39,046 bases of DNA from Microcaldota archaeon (lineage in GTDB: Archaea > Micrarchaeota > Micrarchaeia > Micrarchaeales > CABMGC01), in assembly GCA_021803425.1 (NCBI GenBank), contig JAJZLN010000025.1, positions 1 through 39,046 on the forward strand. Direction: 5' to 3'. This document shows positions 24,640-32,893 of this stretch, piece by piece. The notes under the pieces are model-generated. The model was not told where the DNA came from. It saw only the letters and a list, made by a program, of their open reading frames with translations, and made no database searches. The position numbers were made by a program, and so were the translations under genes. Every line of letters begins with the position of its first letter. Position 1 is the stretch's first letter.

Positions 24640-24829
24640 GTCTATTTCCATCACTGATAGTGCATATTGCAAAATAATAAAAGTTCAATCAGTGCGATGC
24701 GCATGATTTCGAATTGGCTTGGCAATCAAATGTCACCAATTTAGCTATGTTGTTCATATCCATGTTCAAAGCTGCGCCCTCTGCTCGAGCAACAGAAAAA
24801 TATTTATATATAAACAATCTCCATATACT
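24640..24829. other. Intergenic region, promoter of the HIT gene
   Basis: Holds a small hairpin CACT-GAT-AGTG right after the preceding gene, an ATGCGCAT palindrome near 24696, and the strong TATA box below. No supported gene. Confidence 0.4.
24801..24812 (+). promoter_or_regulatory. Strong TATA box for the leader ORF and HIT gene
   Basis: TATTTATATATA, centred ~24 nt before ATG 24830 and ~86 nt before the HIT gene ATG 24892. The spacing points to a transcript starting at or next to ATG 24830. Confidence 0.5.
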
Positions 24830-24892
24830 ATGGTTTCCTTTAATTTGTGTGCTTATCACACTGATTTTGTCTATGTTGGGGATGGATTTTAA
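24830..24892 (+). CDS. Possible leaderless 20-codon leader ORF
   Basis: ATG 24830 to TAA 24890-24892 encodes 20 residues (MVSFNLCAYHTDFVYVGDGF). It begins where the TATA box predicts the transcript start, and its TAA shares its last base with the ATG of the HIT gene (TAATG), the usual form of translational coupling. It may be a real small protein or a regulatory leader peptide. Confidence 0.35.
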   Translation: MVSFNLCAYHTDFVYVGDGF

Positions 24893-25845
24893 TGAACATT
24901 ATCAAGAATTATCACATTACACATAAAGATCCATTCTGCACGAAGAAGGTAAGGAAGAGGCAGAAGATATACGAAGAAGGCAATTTAGTTGCCATATACG
25001 ATTCCAAGGCAATGGTGGAAGGGCACAGCCTTATAATAACAAAACACCACTCTCTCGGGCTCTTGGACCTCAAAGAGCAAGATGGCGCACTTCTTTTCAA
25101 AATTATCAAAAAAGTGCTTCCGCCTATACTGAATCTATACAATTGCGGAGTTCCAGCCTATGACCTTAAAATAAGGAGCGGTGATTATTCCGGGAGAACT
25201 GTCAATCATTTTCATGTCCACATGATACCAAGGAGGATAGTCTCCGGCCCGGATGGCAAATTCATGTATGAAAGGATATATGAGAATAATCTCAAGAATC
25301 CAGACCGCCCATTCCTTGATGATATAAGCGAAGAAGTGAAGAGCTTAAGGAGAAAGATCAATGAGGAAGAAGTGATACACAATATTAAGCCCATATTAAA
25401 AGCGAAATTCGATATGGATAATGTAAATATATATAAAAATACGTTCTATGTTTCAGAGCATTTCATGGCCATATACCATCCCAATCCTGTGATTGAAGGC
25501 CATTCCATATTGGTGCCAAGGAGAGATTTTTCAGACCTTTTGGATATAAGCGAATCTGAATCTATTGATCTTGTGCGCACATACGCAAAAATAATGAAAT
25601 TGCTGCTGGATAACTATGGAAAGGGCAGCAGATCATATATAACATCAATGGTAGTCGGAGGTTATGATTCTGCTCCTGTAGACAGGCTCCACATAAATCT
25701 GATTCCGCGATCCAAGCTGGATTGTTATTCAGGAAGAAACGACGAAATATATTACGATCTTTATGAAAATGCCGTCCGGATACCTATAATGAAAGAATCT
25801 CAGATAAGCGATGAAGTAAAGTCTCTGCGGCGCATGCTTTCATAA
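24892..25845 (+). CDS. Tandem HIT-domain protein, second domain degenerate
   Basis: 317 residues: two HIT (histidine triad) nucleotide-hydrolase/transferase domains in one chain. Domain 1 (about 13-120) has an intact triad H106-F-H108-V-H110 in NHFHVHMIPRR. Domain 2 (about 175-285) matches in layout (VIEGHSILVPRRDFSDLLD) but its triad reads R265-L-H267-I-N269, keeping only the central His. Both domains end with a similar SDEVKSLRR helix, which shows internal duplication. Substrate unknown; a domain-2 binding role is plausible. Confidence 0.82.
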   Translation: MNIIKNYHITHKDPFCTKKVRKRQKIYEEGNLVAIYDSKAMVEGHSLIITKHHSLGLLDLKEQDGALLFKIIKKVLPPILNLYNCGVPAYDLKIRSGDYSGRTVNHFHVHMIPRRIVSGPDGKFMYERIYENNLKNPDRPFLDDISEEVKSLRRKINEEEVIHNIKPILKAKFDMDNVNIYKNTFYVSEHFMAIYHPNPVIEGHSILVPRRDFSDLLDISESESIDLVRTYAKIMKLLLDNYGKGSRSYITSMVVGGYDSAPVDRLHINLIPRSKLDCYSGRNDEIYYDLYENAVRIPIMKESQISDEVKSLRRMLS

Positions 25846-25862
25846 TGCCATGATATATCCGC

Positions 25863-27137
25863 TCAGATAATGTCAGACAGCCTTGCCATGCCAAGTGGAA
25901 TAAGCATCTCATTTGCACTTAGTCCACCGTGGAGTCCCAAATAGCTCTCCTTTCCGGTCTTCAAATGGTGATACCATATTGTCTTTCCATCATCCGGCAA
26001 TATCATAATGTCGCCTATTCTCTGCTTGAGCCGCCTGCTTGCATTTCCATTTCCAAACAATCCCATATCAACGGCGTTCTGAGATTTAATTATCTTTGCA
26101 ATTCCAGAATATTTGCTTGAAATGTAATTGTATGCTTCATCAAGCTTTCCCTCCTTTATGTGGATGAATAAGTCCCTGGGGCTTCCAACTGGCGGTATGA
26201 TTCTGCCGTTCTCCCTCCCAAGAAATCCCATGAATTTCTTGTCATTATTAATGTATTCTGTCGAATTCATGTCTACTTTTGTATGGCCATGATCCGCAGT
26301 GAATATTACAAGCGTGTCTTCCGCGGATTTTCTGTCTGCCTTTTCAAGTAGCTGCTTCTCAAGTATGCTTGAAACAGAAGCTATTTCGGATCTTGAATTT
26401 TCTCCAAAAGGCCCATAGAAATGCGTGACAGTGTCTATTGTTTCCATATACGAATTTATGTACGTACGGCTTTTTTCTGAACGTATCAGCCTGTTAATTG
26501 TTATCGATGCATCGGTATGTGATATGTAAGGTATTATTTCAGAACCTTTTTTCATAATGTTACTGAAAGTTCCATGCGCTATGCCTTTCGGCATAAGCGA
26601 TAGCGATTTTATTCCGTGGGCGGAGAGTTTCTGATAAAAAGTCTTGCCATTATAGAGTATTTTAGGGTCTGTGCCTATCTTTTTGAGGTCTATATTGTGC
26701 TTTGAGAGTTTTGTGAAAGGTATGGTTTTTATCGCCATCTTTATCTCTTTCATGTACAGCAGCCATTCAGCAAGCCCATGCTGGTTCGGCGTTAATCCTG
26801 TGCTTACTGTTGTAATTGCCGCCGAAGTTGTTGAGGGAAACACGCTTGTAATTGGCATTATCATGCCACGCTTCGATATGGATTTGAAGAATCCGTCGGG
26901 TTTGGCATCATTGAGCATGCGGTATCCTAATCCGTCAAACAGGAAAAAGACAACCTTTTTTATGCCCCGAAGGTTTATGTTTCCTGAATAAAACTCCTCA
27001 TTTATGGGCACCCCATCAATCTTTGTGCCCAATATTTTTGCTATTGTTGCAGGTACGTTGGCAAGGGACTGCCCATGGTAAAGCGGATACACAATGTCTC
27101 CCCTTTCGCTTCTCGGTTCAATGGAATTTAAAATCAT
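25863..27137 (-). CDS. Alkaline-phosphatase-superfamily phosphodiesterase
   Basis: 424 residues. Type I phosphodiesterase/nucleotide pyrophosphatase fold. Two-metal site residues: D68 (FFLFDGLGYR), the nucleophile Thr (T104 in FPSTTSAAITTVSTG), the TVTHFYGPFGEN segment, and DHGHTKVD plus LHGGLSANEM near the end. No signal peptide, so cytoplasmic unless exported otherwise. Physiological substrate unknown. Divergent from the cobalamin adenosyltransferase. Confidence 0.82.
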   Translation of the reverse strand: MILNSIEPRSERGDIVYPLYHGQSLANVPATIAKILGTKIDGVPINEEFYSGNINLRGIKKVVFFLFDGLGYRMLNDAKPDGFFKSISKRGMIMPITSVFPSTTSAAITTVSTGLTPNQHGLAEWLLYMKEIKMAIKTIPFTKLSKHNIDLKKIGTDPKILYNGKTFYQKLSAHGIKSLSLMPKGIAHGTFSNIMKKGSEIIPYISHTDASITINRLIRSEKSRTYINSYMETIDTVTHFYGPFGENSRSEIASVSSILEKQLLEKADRKSAEDTLVIFTADHGHTKVDMNSTEYINNDKKFMGFLGRENGRIIPPVGSPRDLFIHIKEGKLDEAYNYISSKYSGIAKIIKSQNAVDMGLFGNGNASRRLKQRIGDIMILPDDGKTIWYHHLKTGKESYLGLHGGLSANEMLIPLGMARLSDII

Positions 27138-27159
27138 GGCATCACAAATTGGTCATCAG

Positions 27160-27183
27160 ATCTGCAGTCACATGTTTGCAGAT
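27160..27183. promoter_or_regulatory. Dyad in the divergent promoter region
   Basis: ATCTGCA - 10 nt - TGCAGAT, a perfect 7-bp inverted repeat between the phosphodiesterase and adenosyltransferase genes; the spacer itself contains ACATGT. An operator candidate for the minus-strand gene. Confidence 0.35.
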
Positions 27184-27207
27184 TACATACCAATAAAACA
27201 CGGCAAA

Positions 27208-27215
27208 TTATAAAA
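27208..27215 (+). promoter_or_regulatory. TATA box of the cobalamin adenosyltransferase gene
   Basis: TTATAAAA centred 27 nt upstream of ATG 27239, fitting a leaderless start. Confidence 0.5.
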
Positions 27216-27238
27216 TATAGCGCTATCCAATCAGTATT

Positions 27239-27784
27239 ATGGCTACCATATACTTCACAGGAAAGGGCGACAGCGGTACAACTGGAATTCTTTCACAAAA
27301 GAGGGTTAAAAAATACGATCCTATAATTGCAGCTATAGGTAGTGTAGATGAATTGAACAGCTCCATAGGAGTCTCAATGTCTTACATAAACAACAGGACT
27401 GTTACAGAGCAGTTAAGGTCCATACAGAATGATTTGTTTATAATAGGTGCAAACCTATCATCTGCAAATGGAAACAAGATAGGTAAAGCGCATATAGGCG
27501 CAGAGCGCATAAAAAATTTAGAAGAGTTCATTTCGTATTTCAGCAAAAAGACCCCTGAGTTAAAGAAATTCGTCCTTCCAGGCGGGGATATTGGCGCAGC
27601 GCATCTTCATCTTTCAAGATCTATATCCAGGCGTGCAGAGAGAGATGCAGTTCTTGCTTCCGCCACATACAAGTTAGACAAAAATCTCATCATATATCTA
27701 AACAGGCTTTCTTCATATCTGTTTGCAGCTGCAATATATGTAAATCATATTTGCGGCGTAAGCGAAATGCACCCTACTTACTAA
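27239..27784 (+). CDS. PduO-type ATP:cob(I)alamin adenosyltransferase
   Basis: 181 residues. Transfers adenosyl from ATP to cob(I)alamin to make coenzyme B12. The family pattern is complete: IYFTGKGDSGTTGILSQKRV at the start, AIGSVDELNSSIGV, FVLPGGDIGAAHLHLSRSISRRAERD with the ATP-binding Arg cluster, and YLNRLSSYLFAAAIYVN. No B12-dependent enzyme lies in the window; ribonucleotide reductase or methylmalonyl-CoA mutase elsewhere would be the user. Ends 3 nt before convergent scpB. Confidence 0.9.
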   Translation: MATIYFTGKGDSGTTGILSQKRVKKYDPIIAAIGSVDELNSSIGVSMSYINNRTVTEQLRSIQNDLFIIGANLSSANGNKIGKAHIGAERIKNLEEFISYFSKKTPELKKFVLPGGDIGAAHLHLSRSISRRAERDAVLASATYKLDKNLIIYLNRLSSYLFAAAIYVNHICGVSEMHPTY

Positions 27785-27787
27785 AAA

Positions 27788-28249
27788 TCAGACCCCAAAA
27801 TATTCTTTAAATTTGGGCGTAGTGCTTATCCGTTTGCTTCTTTTGAATTTGCGTGATTCTACAAACTCCTTTTCAGAGAGTTCCTTTATGTAGTCGTATG
27901 TGGCACTGCCAAAATATTTTACAAGTTCGCTTTGCAGTACATTCTCATTTTTGCTTATGTATGCTAGTATGCGCAGGGCAGGCCGAGTTATATCTGGTCC
28001 AGAGGCAAGTGAATTTACCCTGGATATATACTCGTCTTTGAGGCTGAACATATATTTACCGCTTATTTCCATTATCCTTAATGAGGTGTCGCGTACATTG
28101 TATTCTGTAATCAGCTCTCTAACAAGCCTTTCTATAGTTCCTGGGGAGGCTATTCCGGTAGCTGCTGATATCTCATTCACGCTAAGTGCGTTTGGAGACA
28201 TGAATAATGCCGCTTCTATGAGCTTTTTCTGGTCTGCATCTCCTTCCAT
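27788..28249 (-). CDS. scpB: Segregation and condensation protein B
   Basis: About 153 residues. Kleisin-associated winged-helix subunit of the SMC-ScpAB complex that organises chromosomes. Seen: KKLIEAALFMSPNALSVNEISAATG and a second winged helix (RPALRILAYISKNENVLQSELVKYFGSATYDYIKELSEKEFV). ATG 28249 lies 4 nt after the scpA stop; the frame also allows TTG 28261. Operon with scpA. Confidence 0.87.
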   Translation of the reverse strand: MEGDADQKKLIEAALFMSPNALSVNEISAATGIASPGTIERLVRELITEYNVRDTSLRIMEISGKYMFSLKDEYISRVNSLASGPDITRPALRILAYISKNENVLQSELVKYFGSATYDYIKELSEKEFVESRKFKRSKRISTTPKFKEYFGV

Positions 28250-28253
28250 TAAA

Positions 28254-28955
28254 TCACTCAAGCGCTATTATTATCTCAGAGAAGAATTTTTCCTGTATAA
28301 GGTTGATCTTGCCTTTATGTGCAAGGAACAGGAGCGGTATGAAAAGTTCAAGAAGAATGTCATTTATGGATGATAGCCGCGACATATATGAAAATGTTAC
28401 CATTCTGCTCTTGTCCACGTTCTCTTTTACAAGTTCGTACAGCTTTTCCGTCTCTGCTTCTATGTCAAAATTCTCTATTTTTATCGGAAAGAAGTCCGGG
28501 CTTTTTCGTCCTGCCACATTTTTGATTTCCTTCATCTTCATTGCTTCTTCAAGTGCGCTTATCAGCTCTGCAAGGGAAATCTTCCTCTTAGGAGGCAGTC
28601 TCAGCCTGAAGTTCAAAGGATCAACTATGATGTTCGGCCTTCCTGAATCAACTTCAACAGCTGTCTCTCCAACATCATCGAAATCCTGCAGCTTCAGGTA
28701 ATTAGATTTCAGCCTTAGCAATATTGCAGCTGCGAGTATTATATTTGCCGGAACCCGCAAATCCATCACCTTCATCTTCTTTACAGTATCTATATACTTG
28801 TCAACTATATCCACGATATCTATATTCCACGGGTCAAGCTGCTCTTTTTCGACTAGGCTTACGAGCAGGTCTCTCCACGTCGCTTCGCTATAAACGAGAT
28901 TTATTATATCCGTCTCATTTCGCACTACCACTTCCTCTTCCTGGACTGTCGCCAT
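28254..28955 (-). CDS. scpA: Segregation and condensation protein A (kleisin)
   Basis: About 233 residues from ATG 28955 (MATVQEEE); the frame is open to 28994, but a TATA-like ATTTATTTG lies ~30 nt before 28955. Kleisin features: WRDLLVSLVEKEQLDPWNIDIVDIVDKY, LRVPANIILAAAILLRLKSNYL in the N-terminal SMC-neck-binding part, and a C-terminal winged helix. It bridges SMC heads with ScpB. No smc gene is adjacent. Confidence 0.9.
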   Translation of the reverse strand: MATVQEEEVVVRNETDIINLVYSEATWRDLLVSLVEKEQLDPWNIDIVDIVDKYIDTVKKMKVMDLRVPANIILAAAILLRLKSNYLKLQDFDDVGETAVEVDSGRPNIIVDPLNFRLRLPPKRKISLAELISALEEAMKMKEIKNVAGRKSPDFFPIKIENFDIEAETEKLYELVKENVDKSRMVTFSYMSRLSSINDILLELFIPLLFLAHKGKINLIQEKFFSEIIIALE

Positions 28956-29045
28956 GAATATGTATTGCAATAAAACAAATAAATATCTTAGCATGCTATC
29001 TTAGACGTATATGTCCAGTACGTTAGTCTATTTTGGTGCATATCT

Positions 29046-29747
29046 ATGAAGGCAGTGATACTTGCAGGAGGATACGGAAAGAGATTAAAGCCTCTTACAG
29101 ATTCAATCCCAAAGCCGCTTGTAAGCGTAGGCGGAAGGCCGATAATAGAGTGGCAGATCCTATGGCTAAAGCATTCCGGCATAACTTCTTTCGTCATATT
29201 GGTGGGGCATTTGAAGGAAAAGGTTATCGAGTATCTCGATTCTAAGAAGTCCGATTTAGGTGCATCAATAACATATTCCGAAGAGGAGTCTCCGCTCGGC
29301 ACCGGTGGCGCTTTGAAGAATGCAGAGCAGCATCTGAAAGACGAAGACAAATTTATAATGTTCAACGGGGACAATGTAACTAATATAAACATATCCTGGC
29401 TTTCCATTGACGGCAATGTGGCATCCCTCGGACTGGTGCCACTAAGGAGCACATATGGGATAACCCGGCTTGATGGCGATATAATAACCAAATTCGATGA
29501 AAAGCCAATACTTAAGGATTATTGGATGAATGCGGGAGTATATCTTATGACCAAAGAAATTTTCAAGTATCTTCCAGAAGAGGGTAATATGGAAAATACC
29601 GCATTCGTAGAGCTAGCAGGCAAGAAGCTTCTGAAAGGCGTAAAGTTTCCTGATGCATACTTCAAGGGAGTAGATTCCATAAAGGACATGGAGGAGGTAA
29701 ATGCAGATCTTGCCAAGCACAGCATATTTGGATCATTAGGCCAATAA
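29046..29747 (+). CDS. NDP-sugar pyrophosphorylase (nucleotidyltransferase)
   Basis: 233 residues. Left-handed-helix-lacking short form of the sugar-1-phosphate nucleotidyltransferases. LAGGYGKRLKPLTDSIPKPL at the start is the nucleotide signature with catalytic Arg/Lys, FNGDN is the metal-binding Asp, and FDEKP and MNAGVYLM follow the family order. Likely makes GDP-mannose or a similar activated sugar for surface glycosylation; the exact sugar cannot be read. A TATA-like ACGTATATGT is ~36 nt upstream. Confidence 0.87.
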   Translation: MKAVILAGGYGKRLKPLTDSIPKPLVSVGGRPIIEWQILWLKHSGITSFVILVGHLKEKVIEYLDSKKSDLGASITYSEEESPLGTGGALKNAEQHLKDEDKFIMFNGDNVTNINISWLSIDGNVASLGLVPLRSTYGITRLDGDIITKFDEKPILKDYWMNAGVYLMTKEIFKYLPEEGNMENTAFVELAGKKLLKGVKFPDAYFKGVDSIKDMEEVNADLAKHSIFGSLGQ

Positions 29748-29757
29748 AATGTTTTTC

Positions 29758-29829
29758 GGGCTCGTAGTCGAGTGGTAAGACGCCACTTTCACACAGTGGA
29801 GATCCGGAGTTCGATTCTCCGCGGGCCCA
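29758..29829 (+). tRNA. tRNA-Val (anticodon CAC)
   Basis: Complete cloverleaf. Acceptor GGGCTCG pairs with CGGGCCC (one G-U), the D arm is GTC/GAC, the anticodon stem is CCACT/AGTGG with loop TTCACAC (anticodon CAC), and the T arm is CGGAG-TTCGATT-CTCCG, with discriminator A. No intron and no encoded CCA. It starts 10 nt after the nucleotidyltransferase stop, so it may be read from the same transcript. The 122 nt behind it show no gene. Confidence 0.95.
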
Positions 29830-29951
29830 TTTTGAAAATAATATGACAAAACAAACACACATACAAAGAACCAAAGTTAAATTGAGTAGAGACGACCAAT
29901 GACAAAGCGCACGATGGATGTATCATAAAATCCAGTAAATAAAACCTGTGG

Positions 29952-30500
29952 TCAGCTTTTAGAGAAGATAAGCAGATAGTGGGTTACTATATCTTGCTTC
30001 TTAATAAGCCCGAAATTCTGTTTTTTCATTTTTTCTATTACCTCCTTTTCAGAAAATCTTATCTTAACAGGCGGCCCAAATTCAGTTTCCTCTTTCTTCC
30101 AATCTAAATCTATAAATCTGCCCCCAACATTAAGGACTCTTTTTATTTCCTGCTCATATCCTATAGGGACATCATGGAATGAATTTGCTGCAAATACTAC
30201 GTCAACGCTGCTGTCCTCGAACGGAAGACCATTTCGGGACGCTTTAATTATTTTTACATTTCTAAATTTATCCAAGTTTCTGTGCATTGCCATTATAGCT
30301 TCGTTAGATACATCTACGCTGTATAAGTGTTTTACATATTTATGTATTATAACTGAAAATCTCCCGCTTCCTGCACCTAGGTCTATACCATCTGATGCTT
30401 GAAAATACCCGGCATTTTCCTTTATTGCATCTATAAACTGTTTTTCCACATCTGTAATATTCAATATATTATGCACATGTGCATTTATTCTGCTGTCCAT
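29952..30500 (-). CDS. Class I SAM-dependent methyltransferase, unknown substrate
   Basis: 182 residues. SAM motif I is IDLGAGSGRFSVII; acidic motif SVDVSN and the later VDVVFAANSFHDVP and LNVGGRFIDLDWKKEE complete a Rossmann methyltransferase of the UbiE/Methyltransf_11 type. The start MDSRINAHVHNILN resembles arsenite/ubiquinone-type small methyltransferases, but nothing fixes the substrate. An AAAGGT site precedes ATG 30500. The last residues form the C-terminal strand (HYLLIFSKS). Confidence 0.82.
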   Translation of the reverse strand: MDSRINAHVHNILNITDVEKQFIDAIKENAGYFQASDGIDLGAGSGRFSVIIHKYVKHLYSVDVSNEAIMAMHRNLDKFRNVKIIKASRNGLPFEDSSVDVVFAANSFHDVPIGYEQEIKRVLNVGGRFIDLDWKKEETEFGPPVKIRFSEKEVIEKMKKQNFGLIKKQDIVTHYLLIFSKS

Positions 30501-30582
30501 TATATTACCTTTCTAAGCGTTGTTGATATATAATCTGATATAAATTCACCATAAATACGTATATGCGTTGCAATTATATAGA

Positions 30583-30592
30583 AATATAAATA
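30583..30592 (+). promoter_or_regulatory. TATA box of the beta-helix protein gene
   Basis: AATATAAATA, about 34 nt upstream of ATG 30622; a GTGAT element just before the ATG may help initiation. Confidence 0.4.
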
Positions 30593-30621
30593 TTCTGACG
30601 AAATAGTATACGTGTGATTTT

Positions 30622-31833
30622 ATGCCAGTATCTAAAGGCACAGGCATTATAGTAGGAAGTATAGTGATAGTTCTTATAGTAGTTGCTGTCGCCTCTTTGA
30701 ATAGATCCGTAGTCGTACCAAGTCAAAGCGTAAACAGTTCGGCTAGCAATGTTTCTACGGTCCATCATGCGCCTTCGCAATTGTATGTCAGCGCTGCAGG
30801 CTCTGATGCCAACCCGGGTTCTAGCTCCGCTCCGCTGAAGACAATAAGTAAGGCTATAGAGATGGCTAAGCCAGGCCAGACAATAATAGTAGAACCGGGT
30901 ATGTACAACGAGCAGGTAAATATAACTTCGCCAGTTGTTCTAGAAGGAGAGAATGCTAATACTACAATAATAAACGCTTCAGGGAAGATGAATGGCATAA
31001 ATGTGCTTGGAACCGGTGCGAATGGCACAATAGTAGAAGGCTTTACCGTGGAAAATGCAGATAATCATGGAATATATTTACAGAATGTCGGCAACGTTGA
31101 GATAATAAATAATATAGTAAAGCACAACGGTATCAATGCTACGGTATGCCCTCAGCCTCCTGCAAAGCCAACAGGTCCATGCATAATTGATGATAAGGCA
31201 TTGGAATTAGTAGGAACGCGCAATGTTATAGTTAAAAACAATATAGTAATGCAAAATCTAGCAGATGGAGGCATAGCCGTTGTAGACTTGGGCTTTTTAA
31301 ATCCAGGCAGCTTGACATCAACGCATATTATTGCAAATGCCGTGAATAACTTGATAATTGATAATAAGGTATTATACAATAAAGGCGGCTGCGGTATTAT
31401 TATATCCTCTAAGAACATGGGAACCTTGTATAATAAAGTTATAAACAATACAGTGGAATTTAATCCTGCAGGTATAATAGTTGGGGCTGGTGCGCCGAAT
31501 TCAACCACACTTAATACCGTAGTTATGAACAATACAGCGTTTAACAATTTCTTACCAGGAATTATTGTGCATAGCGCTGCACCCGGAGCTGTTATATCCA
31601 ATACTGTCGTAATGTTTAACAAAGTAGGCGGAAATGGTAACTTTATAGCTGTAGGTGCGCTGAATAAGACCGGAATTCTAGTATCCGGCGATTTCATGCC
31701 TGTATCAAATGTTCTGATAGAGAATAACAACGTAAGCAATGAATATTATGGGATATGGCTGAAAAACGCTCCTAATGCAACCCTGTTAAACAACACATCC
31801 GCAAATGTAACAGTAGCCAACAGCACCAAATGA
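30622..31833 (+). CDS. Anchored right-handed beta-helix surface protein
   Basis: 403 residues. An uncleaved signal-anchor helix (GIIVGSIVIVLIVVAVASL, about 8-26) is followed by a Ser/Val linker. The opening QLYVSAAGSDANPGSSSAPLKTI...AIEMAKPGQTIIVEPGMY is that of DUF1565/pectate-lyase-like proteins. The remainder is rungs of about 22-25 residues ending NNxV or NNTA. It has many N-x-S/T sequons and few charged residues. Probably an extracellular carbohydrate-binding or structural protein; no catalytic residues recognised. A 40-codon ORF overlaps its stop. Confidence 0.8.
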   Translation: MPVSKGTGIIVGSIVIVLIVVAVASLNRSVVVPSQSVNSSASNVSTVHHAPSQLYVSAAGSDANPGSSSAPLKTISKAIEMAKPGQTIIVEPGMYNEQVNITSPVVLEGENANTTIINASGKMNGINVLGTGANGTIVEGFTVENADNHGIYLQNVGNVEIINNIVKHNGINATVCPQPPAKPTGPCIIDDKALELVGTRNVIVKNNIVMQNLADGGIAVVDLGFLNPGSLTSTHIIANAVNNLIIDNKVLYNKGGCGIIISSKNMGTLYNKVINNTVEFNPAGIIVGAGAPNSTTLNTVVMNNTAFNNFLPGIIVHSAAPGAVISNTVVMFNKVGGNGNFIAVGALNKTGILVSGDFMPVSNVLIENNNVSNEYYGIWLKNAPNATLLNNTSANVTVANSTK

Positions 31834-31952
31834 GCTGCTTCCAGAATAAAAACGTGCTGATGATGAATATGGCAGAATCCAATGGCATGCATTATGCTGC
31901 AGGCAACGACTCAGTTGAGGCAGTTAATATGTGCCTCCGCAGCCTCATATAA
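31830..31952 (+). CDS. Possible 40-residue protein coupled to the beta-helix gene
   Basis: ATG 31830 overlaps the preceding stop as ATGA, and the frame runs without interruption to TAA 31952. It begins MSCFQNKNVLMMNMAESNGM and has two Cys. Codon choice (GCA, GGC, ATA, AAT) resembles the neighbours. No family recognised, no signal peptide or TM helix. The overlap and clean frame are the only support. Confidence 0.3.
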   Translation: MSCFQNKNVLMMNMAESNGMHYAAGNDSVEAVNMCLRSLI

Positions 31953-31964
31953 CGTCTCTATTCA

Positions 31965-32837
31965 ATGGTTGAGATGACTAAAAAAGAAAAACAGCTTATT
32001 ATTCATGCCAGCGCCGCAACGAATGCAGCTGGCGGTGCCGCTTCTGCAAAAGCAGATGTCCCTGCAAGTGGGTTCCCTCCATATACCAACCGTCTTCTGC
32101 TCCAAAGTTTTCTGCTCGGCTTGATTCCACCAATAGTGTTGTTAGCAGCCATTATACTGAAGAGCATTACTCTGCTAACCTACACGCATGTGATGTCAGC
32201 AGTTATGTGGACCGGCTTTGACTTGTTCATGGCCCTGATACTCGGGAGGGTGCTCAGATTGCTGGACGTGGTTGGCAGGGTAGAGATTGCAAAAAGGCTT
32301 ACGCCATCCACGTTCTTCATACTGCCTTCTTTGGCTGCAACGACCATAACTGCAGGAATATATCTGGCCATGTCCATTGGAGTCTTTAATCTTGCTTATT
32401 ATTGGATAGTGGCTGCATTGGTTATAGTGGCGATATTGACCATACAAGGATTCTTGATTTTCATGCCGAATAGCATGAGGATATTCATTGAGCTCGCAAA
32501 ACCAAAGCCGGAAATGGAGAGGATAGCGAAGCTGAACGGAATAAACATAAAGCTCGCTGGAGTTCAGGGGGCGTTCCAGATCCTGATAATCTTCGTGATG
32601 GTGAACATATCTAATCTTCCCAACTCCTCAGCCCAGATCAACCTACCAATAATCCTATACTCAGTCATTGCATTTGCAGCGCTTTTCCTTGGCGTGTACA
32701 TGTTCATCTATCGTGGCGCGCTGTCAAGCTACAGGAATAAGGGGCTTGACAAAAGCGCCATTGATACGCTCAGGTTCGGCTTATACGGACATATAATAAT
32801 ATTTCTGATACTAGGGTTGACGCTTGCGTTTGCGTAG
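31965..32837 (+). CDS. Multi-helix membrane protein (DUF2269-like)
   Basis: 290 residues. A polar Ala-rich N-terminus of about 40 residues precedes roughly seven transmembrane helices. The segment LLTYTHVMSAVMWTGFDLFMALILGRVL, with a His in the helix followed by GFD, resembles the putative heme- or metal-binding helices of DUF2269/CopD-like proteins, but this is weak. Two starts are possible: ATG 31965, or ATG 31974 which lies 26-27 nt after the CATATAA box at 31945-31951 and would be leaderless. Confidence 0.65.
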   Translation: MVEMTKKEKQLIIHASAATNAAGGAASAKADVPASGFPPYTNRLLLQSFLLGLIPPIVLLAAIILKSITLLTYTHVMSAVMWTGFDLFMALILGRVLRLLDVVGRVEIAKRLTPSTFFILPSLAATTITAGIYLAMSIGVFNLAYYWIVAALVIVAILTIQGFLIFMPNSMRIFIELAKPKPEMERIAKLNGINIKLAGVQGAFQILIIFVMVNISNLPNSSAQINLPIILYSVIAFAALFLGVYMFIYRGALSSYRNKGLDKSAIDTLRFGLYGHIIIFLILGLTLAFA

Positions 32838-32893
32838 CAGAGCGATTGGCCTCATATTCTCTGTAATCCGGCTCTAAGATTAACTACACCAAC

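Noticed and set aside
24714-24926. 70-codon plus-strand ORF running into the HIT gene
   Set aside because: No start signal, out of frame with the HIT gene, and the TATA box lies inside it. The 20-codon leader frame fits the promoter better.
31152-31739. 195-codon minus-strand ORF antisense to the beta-helix gene
   Set aside because: Mirror of repetitive Asn/Val codons of the real gene; no start context.
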